From NCBI GenBank assembly GCA_030220185.1, contig JASPKZ010007286.1:930001-994000 (forward strand): a stretch of DNA of 64,000 bases. Direction: 5' to 3'. Within the stretch, counting starts at the first letter, position 1; the number at the start of each line of letters is the position of its first letter. Of the stretch, positions 63,113 through 64,000 are shown piece by piece. Under the pieces are notes generated by a model. It ran no database searches and was not told the DNA's origin. It was given only the letters and a program-made list of their open reading frames with translations. A program made the translations under genes and the position numbers. The DNA is from Diploptera punctata. Its lineage: Eukaryota > Arthropoda > Insecta > Blattodea > Blaberidae.

Positions 63113-64000
63113 CATCATCATAGTACATTCACGAATTTAGGCCATTTGTTGACCTGAAAAAATATAAAACTATTATTCTACCAGTTATATTATATGGGTG
63201 TGAAACATGGACTCTTACTTTAAGGGAGGAAAGGAGATTACGAGTATTTGAGAATAAAGTTCTTAGGAAAATTTTTGGACCAAAGAGAGATGAACAGACA
63301 GGTGAATGGAGAAGACTACATAACAATGAACTACTTGGTCTTTATAGGAAGCCAGATATAATAAGAACAGTTAAGTCTCGTAGACTGCGATGGGCAGGAC
63401 ATGTTGCGCGTATGGGGAATGAAAGACGTGCATGGAAGCTTCTTGTAGGAAAGCCAGAGGGAAAACGCCCAGTTGGTAGACCAAGAATGAGGTGGGAGAA
63501 CAACATTAACTATGATTTGAGGGAAGTAGATTATACAGGGAATGATTGGAAAGCATTAGCTCTGGATAGGGATGTATGGAGAGCTTATGTCCGCGCGGCC
63601 ATGAACCTACGGGTTTGATAGTGCCAGTGAGTAAGTAAGTAAGTAAGTTGACCTGTTTCGGCCTCAAGAGAAACACCATCCAGAAGTCTTTTGAGTGGAC
63701 GTCCTGGTCTTCTTCTTCCTGCAGGTTGATATCTTAACATTAGTTTGGGTATTCTGTGATCTTCCATTCGATGAACATGTTGTATCCATCTTGACTTATA
63801 ATCAGAAATTTTGTTTTCTAAAGATTCCATGTGTGATTCTTCTAAGATGTCTTCATTTTTTTTTTTTGTGATCTAGTAGTGTGTATCCTGCAGTCCTCCG
63901 AAGATATCTCATTTCAGCAGATCTAAGTCTCTGTATATCCTTCTGTTTCAACGTCCATACTTCGCTACCATACAAAAGAGTTGGAAGAGCCAGTGTTTTA
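63113..64000 (-). mobile_element. LINE (LEAETGQ family), split and running off the window
   Basis: The (atg)n tail and stop region lie at 63113-63156, and coding antisense to LEAETGQ and HVHRMEDHRIPKLMLRYQPA at 63656-63830. Sequence of the YG.EVWTLKQKDIQRL type continues to the right edge. An RTE-like LINE interrupts it. Confidence 0.8.
63157..63646 (+). mobile_element. RTE-like LINE inserted in a LINE, with TSD
   Basis: Direct repeat gttgacctg at 63148-63156 and 63647-63655. Near-identical to 44390-44885, with the same truncation point next to 'tataaaactattattctacc'; the C-terminal frame is intact. Confidence 0.95.

Overview
This is a gene-poor, AT-rich, repeat-dense piece of an arthropod nuclear genome. 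The mix of elements suggests a cockroach-type insect: tRNA-derived SINEs, LINEs whose C-termini read RRLRWAGHVARMGN and whose 3' ends are (gtaa)n, other LINEs ending in (atg)n or (att)n, mariner, Tc1 and hAT relics, and Penelope-like remnants. The species is an inference; nothing in the window fixes it. There are no operons, CRISPR arrays or other prokaryotic features.

The only host gene I can support lies on the minus strand at about 17.0-20.7 kb. Two exons (19722-20653 and 17060-17313) have consensus splice sites and matching phases. They encode the part of a SIPA1-like Rap GTPase-activating protein that precedes the GAP domain. The 2.4-kb intron between them carries a LINE fragment and a 0.7-kb foldback element. 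A pair of inverted repeats at 17.65 and 22.3 kb brackets the large exon.

Layout. 0-7.5 kb: SINEs, a composite of 166-bp tandem units plus a tRNA-like sequence plus a foldback element, and an internally deleted RTE-like LINE with a 13-bp target-site duplication (TSD). 8-16.5 kb: a LINE with a YADD-type reverse transcriptase box, tRNA-like sequences, a Tc1 relic, a 34-bp-TIR MITE, and several copies of a hairpin-headed repeat that other elements have entered. 17-23 kb: the SIPA1L exons and intronic repeats. 23-35 kb: LINE 3' ends of several families, a polypurine tract, and a rearranged mariner. 35-43 kb: a longer copy of the composite, a second mariner relic, SINEs and LINE tails. 43-54 kb: nested LINE insertions and SINE clusters. 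54-64 kb: a Penelope GIY-YIG remnant, a MITE, a non-LTR endonuclease remnant, a second internally deleted RTE-like LINE, a large foldback, an internally deleted hAT, and a LINE-in-LINE nest at the right edge.

Almost every mobile-element reading frame is broken. The main interest is in mechanism: internally deleted LINEs with TSDs, SINEs with exchanged 3' tails, long foldbacks in a transcribed intron, and the two-copy composite. I did not find a clear undescribed coding system.
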